DNA of 64,000 nucleotides from NCBI RefSeq assembly GCF_030409945.1, contig NZ_JAUFQV010000001.1, positions 1 through 64,000 on the forward strand. The letters are read 5' to 3'. The DNA comes from Vibrio tapetis subsp. quintayensis (lineage in GTDB: Bacteria > Pseudomonadota > Gammaproteobacteria > Enterobacterales > Vibrionaceae). This document shows, piece after piece, positions 63,258 through 64,000 of this stretch; positions within the stretch are counted from its first letter, which is position 1; the number at the start of each line of letters is the position of its first letter. The notes below the pieces were generated by a model that worked only from the letters and a program-made list of their open reading frames with translations, did not search any database and was not told where the DNA came from. Both the position numbers and the translations under genes were made by a program.

Positions 63258-64000
63258 ATGCCTAAACTGAACCTTAACTTGAGCCATCAACCCTCTGAGC
63301 TCACCTGTGAGCAATCATCAAGTACGCTTGAACAAAAGCTCGCGCCGGTTCATGAATCTGTAGCAAACAAACTACCGCGGTCTCCATTTCTCAGCGCCAA
63401 AACGGTAGAAAAACGCTGGCAAATCCTTGGTAACATCAGCGTTCAGGATACCAATAACGCTAAGTCGGAGCTATTAGACGCTCATACGCTAAACAATATG
63501 GATGTGTTTAGTAAGAACATCGAGAACTTCATCGGAACAGTTAAATTGCCGGTTGGCGTTGCTGGCCCTTTACGAGTGAATGGATTGCACGCTAGAGGCG
63601 ATTATCACATTCCCCTTGCGACAACCGAAGCAGCGCTTGTCGCCTCGTACCATAGAGGATCACAACTAATTACAGCCGCTGGTGGTGCTAGCGCTATGCT
63701 ACTAAACGAAGGGGTAACCCGAACACCTGGGTTTGCTTTCAATGGCCTCGCCCAAGCAGGGCAATTTGTGGCATGGGTTGTCACTCAATACGACACGTTT
63801 AAGCAACTCGCTGAATCCACCACCCGTCATGGCAAGCTCAAAGACATCAACGTCAACATTGAGGGCAATTACGTTTATCTGGTATTTGAATACACCACTG
63901 GCGACGCGAGTGGTCAAAATATGGTGACCATAGCAACCAGCACAGTGTTTGAGTTCATTTTAGAACACAGCCCGATCGACCCAGTATTCGCGGTATTAGA
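63258..64000 (+). CDS. hmgA: Hydroxymethylglutaryl-CoA reductase, N-terminal part
   Basis: Open frame from ATG 63258 to the window edge without a stop (about 247 residues visible). FIGTVKLPVGVAGPLRVNG, the catalytic-Glu block LATTEAALVASYHRG, and YTTGDASGQNMVTIAT with the substrate/NAD(P)-binding Asp are HMG-CoA reductase signatures. It makes mevalonate from HMG-CoA for isoprenoids; Vibrio are among the few proteobacteria that carry it. The first 60 residues are a variable N-terminus. ATG 63258 has no strong ribosome site. Confidence 0.92.
   Translation, partial: MPKLNLNLSHQPSELTCEQSSSTLEQKLAPVHESVANKLPRSPFLSAKTVEKRWQILGNISVQDTNNAKSELLDAHTLNNMDVFSKNIENFIGTVKLPVGVAGPLRVNGLHARGDYHIPLATTEAALVASYHRGSQLITAAGGASAMLLNEGVTRTPGFAFNGLAQAGQFVAWVVTQYDTFKQLAESTTRHGKLKDINVNIEGNYVYLVFEYTTGDASGQNMVTIATSTVFEFILEHSPIDPVFAVL

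Noticed and set aside
1..64000. CRISPR arrays, phage or integron modules
   Set aside because: No regularly spaced short repeats, cas genes, integrase or attC-like sites found on reading both strands.

Overview
The window looks like Vibrionaceae DNA (Vibrio or a close relative). The calls that point there are close homologues of E. coli GuaC, MgsA, HelD, YccS, DeaD and RNase II, a TorS/TorT sensor pair, the LiuR-controlled branched-chain amino acid clusters, and an HMG-CoA reductase gene. From memory, several of these sit on the small chromosome in V. cholerae; I could not check this. There is no CRISPR array, rRNA operon, prophage or integron. Both ends of the window cut a gene.

Layout. 1-1651: N-terminal end of a very large repetitive type I-secreted adhesin, reading left off the window. 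2.2-9.8 kb: guaC, two paralogous small outer-membrane barrel proteins (the second frameshifted at its C-terminus), a response regulator/CheC fusion coupled to a PAS protein, two small membrane proteins and an OFA-type MFS carrier. 9.8-22.4 kb: small proteins, torS/torT (no torR), mgsA, a DJ-1-like protein lacking the catalytic Cys, helD, yccS, a small gene behind a CRP-like site, a coiled-coil protein with flagellar-rod-like ends, and a terC/alx gene with a structured leader. 22.7-33.1 kb: a DUF1127-like small protein, a chemoreceptor broken by one amber codon, deaD, rnb, an AraC regulator, a DUF3024 protein, a lone PstS-like protein with a Pho-box-like site, and a MaoC hydratase. 33.4-34.9 kb: tRNA-Ser(UGA), then a REP-associated tyrosine transposase (RAYT) between matched inverted repeats.

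34.9-47.8 kb: a GST/MFS pair, then two divergent operons for branched-chain amino acid breakdown. The ivd-type operon runs left and the liuRABC-E operon runs right from a shared control region with two LiuR-type palindromes. Three genes expected in such clusters are absent: mmsA, mmsB and liuD (biotin subunit of methylcrotonyl-CoA carboxylase). 47.8-52.4 kb: accessory regulators and transporters (MOSC protein, MocR regulator divergent from an EamA exporter, TetR).

52.5-63.1 kb is the most unusual part. A hupE-hypB-oxidoreductase-hypA operon (nickel uptake and nickel-insertion factors around a 935-residue multi-[Fe-S] FAD/NAD(P) oxidoreductase) lies downstream, in the same direction, of an operon for two related DUF5692-like membrane proteins, an outer-membrane barrel and a chalcone-isomerase-like exported protein. 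No hydrogenase, urease or other nickel enzyme gene is in the window. A short AAAACCAATA motif occurs upstream of both operons. A MarR regulator and a divergent EamA exporter border the region, and an HMG-CoA reductase gene starts at the right edge.
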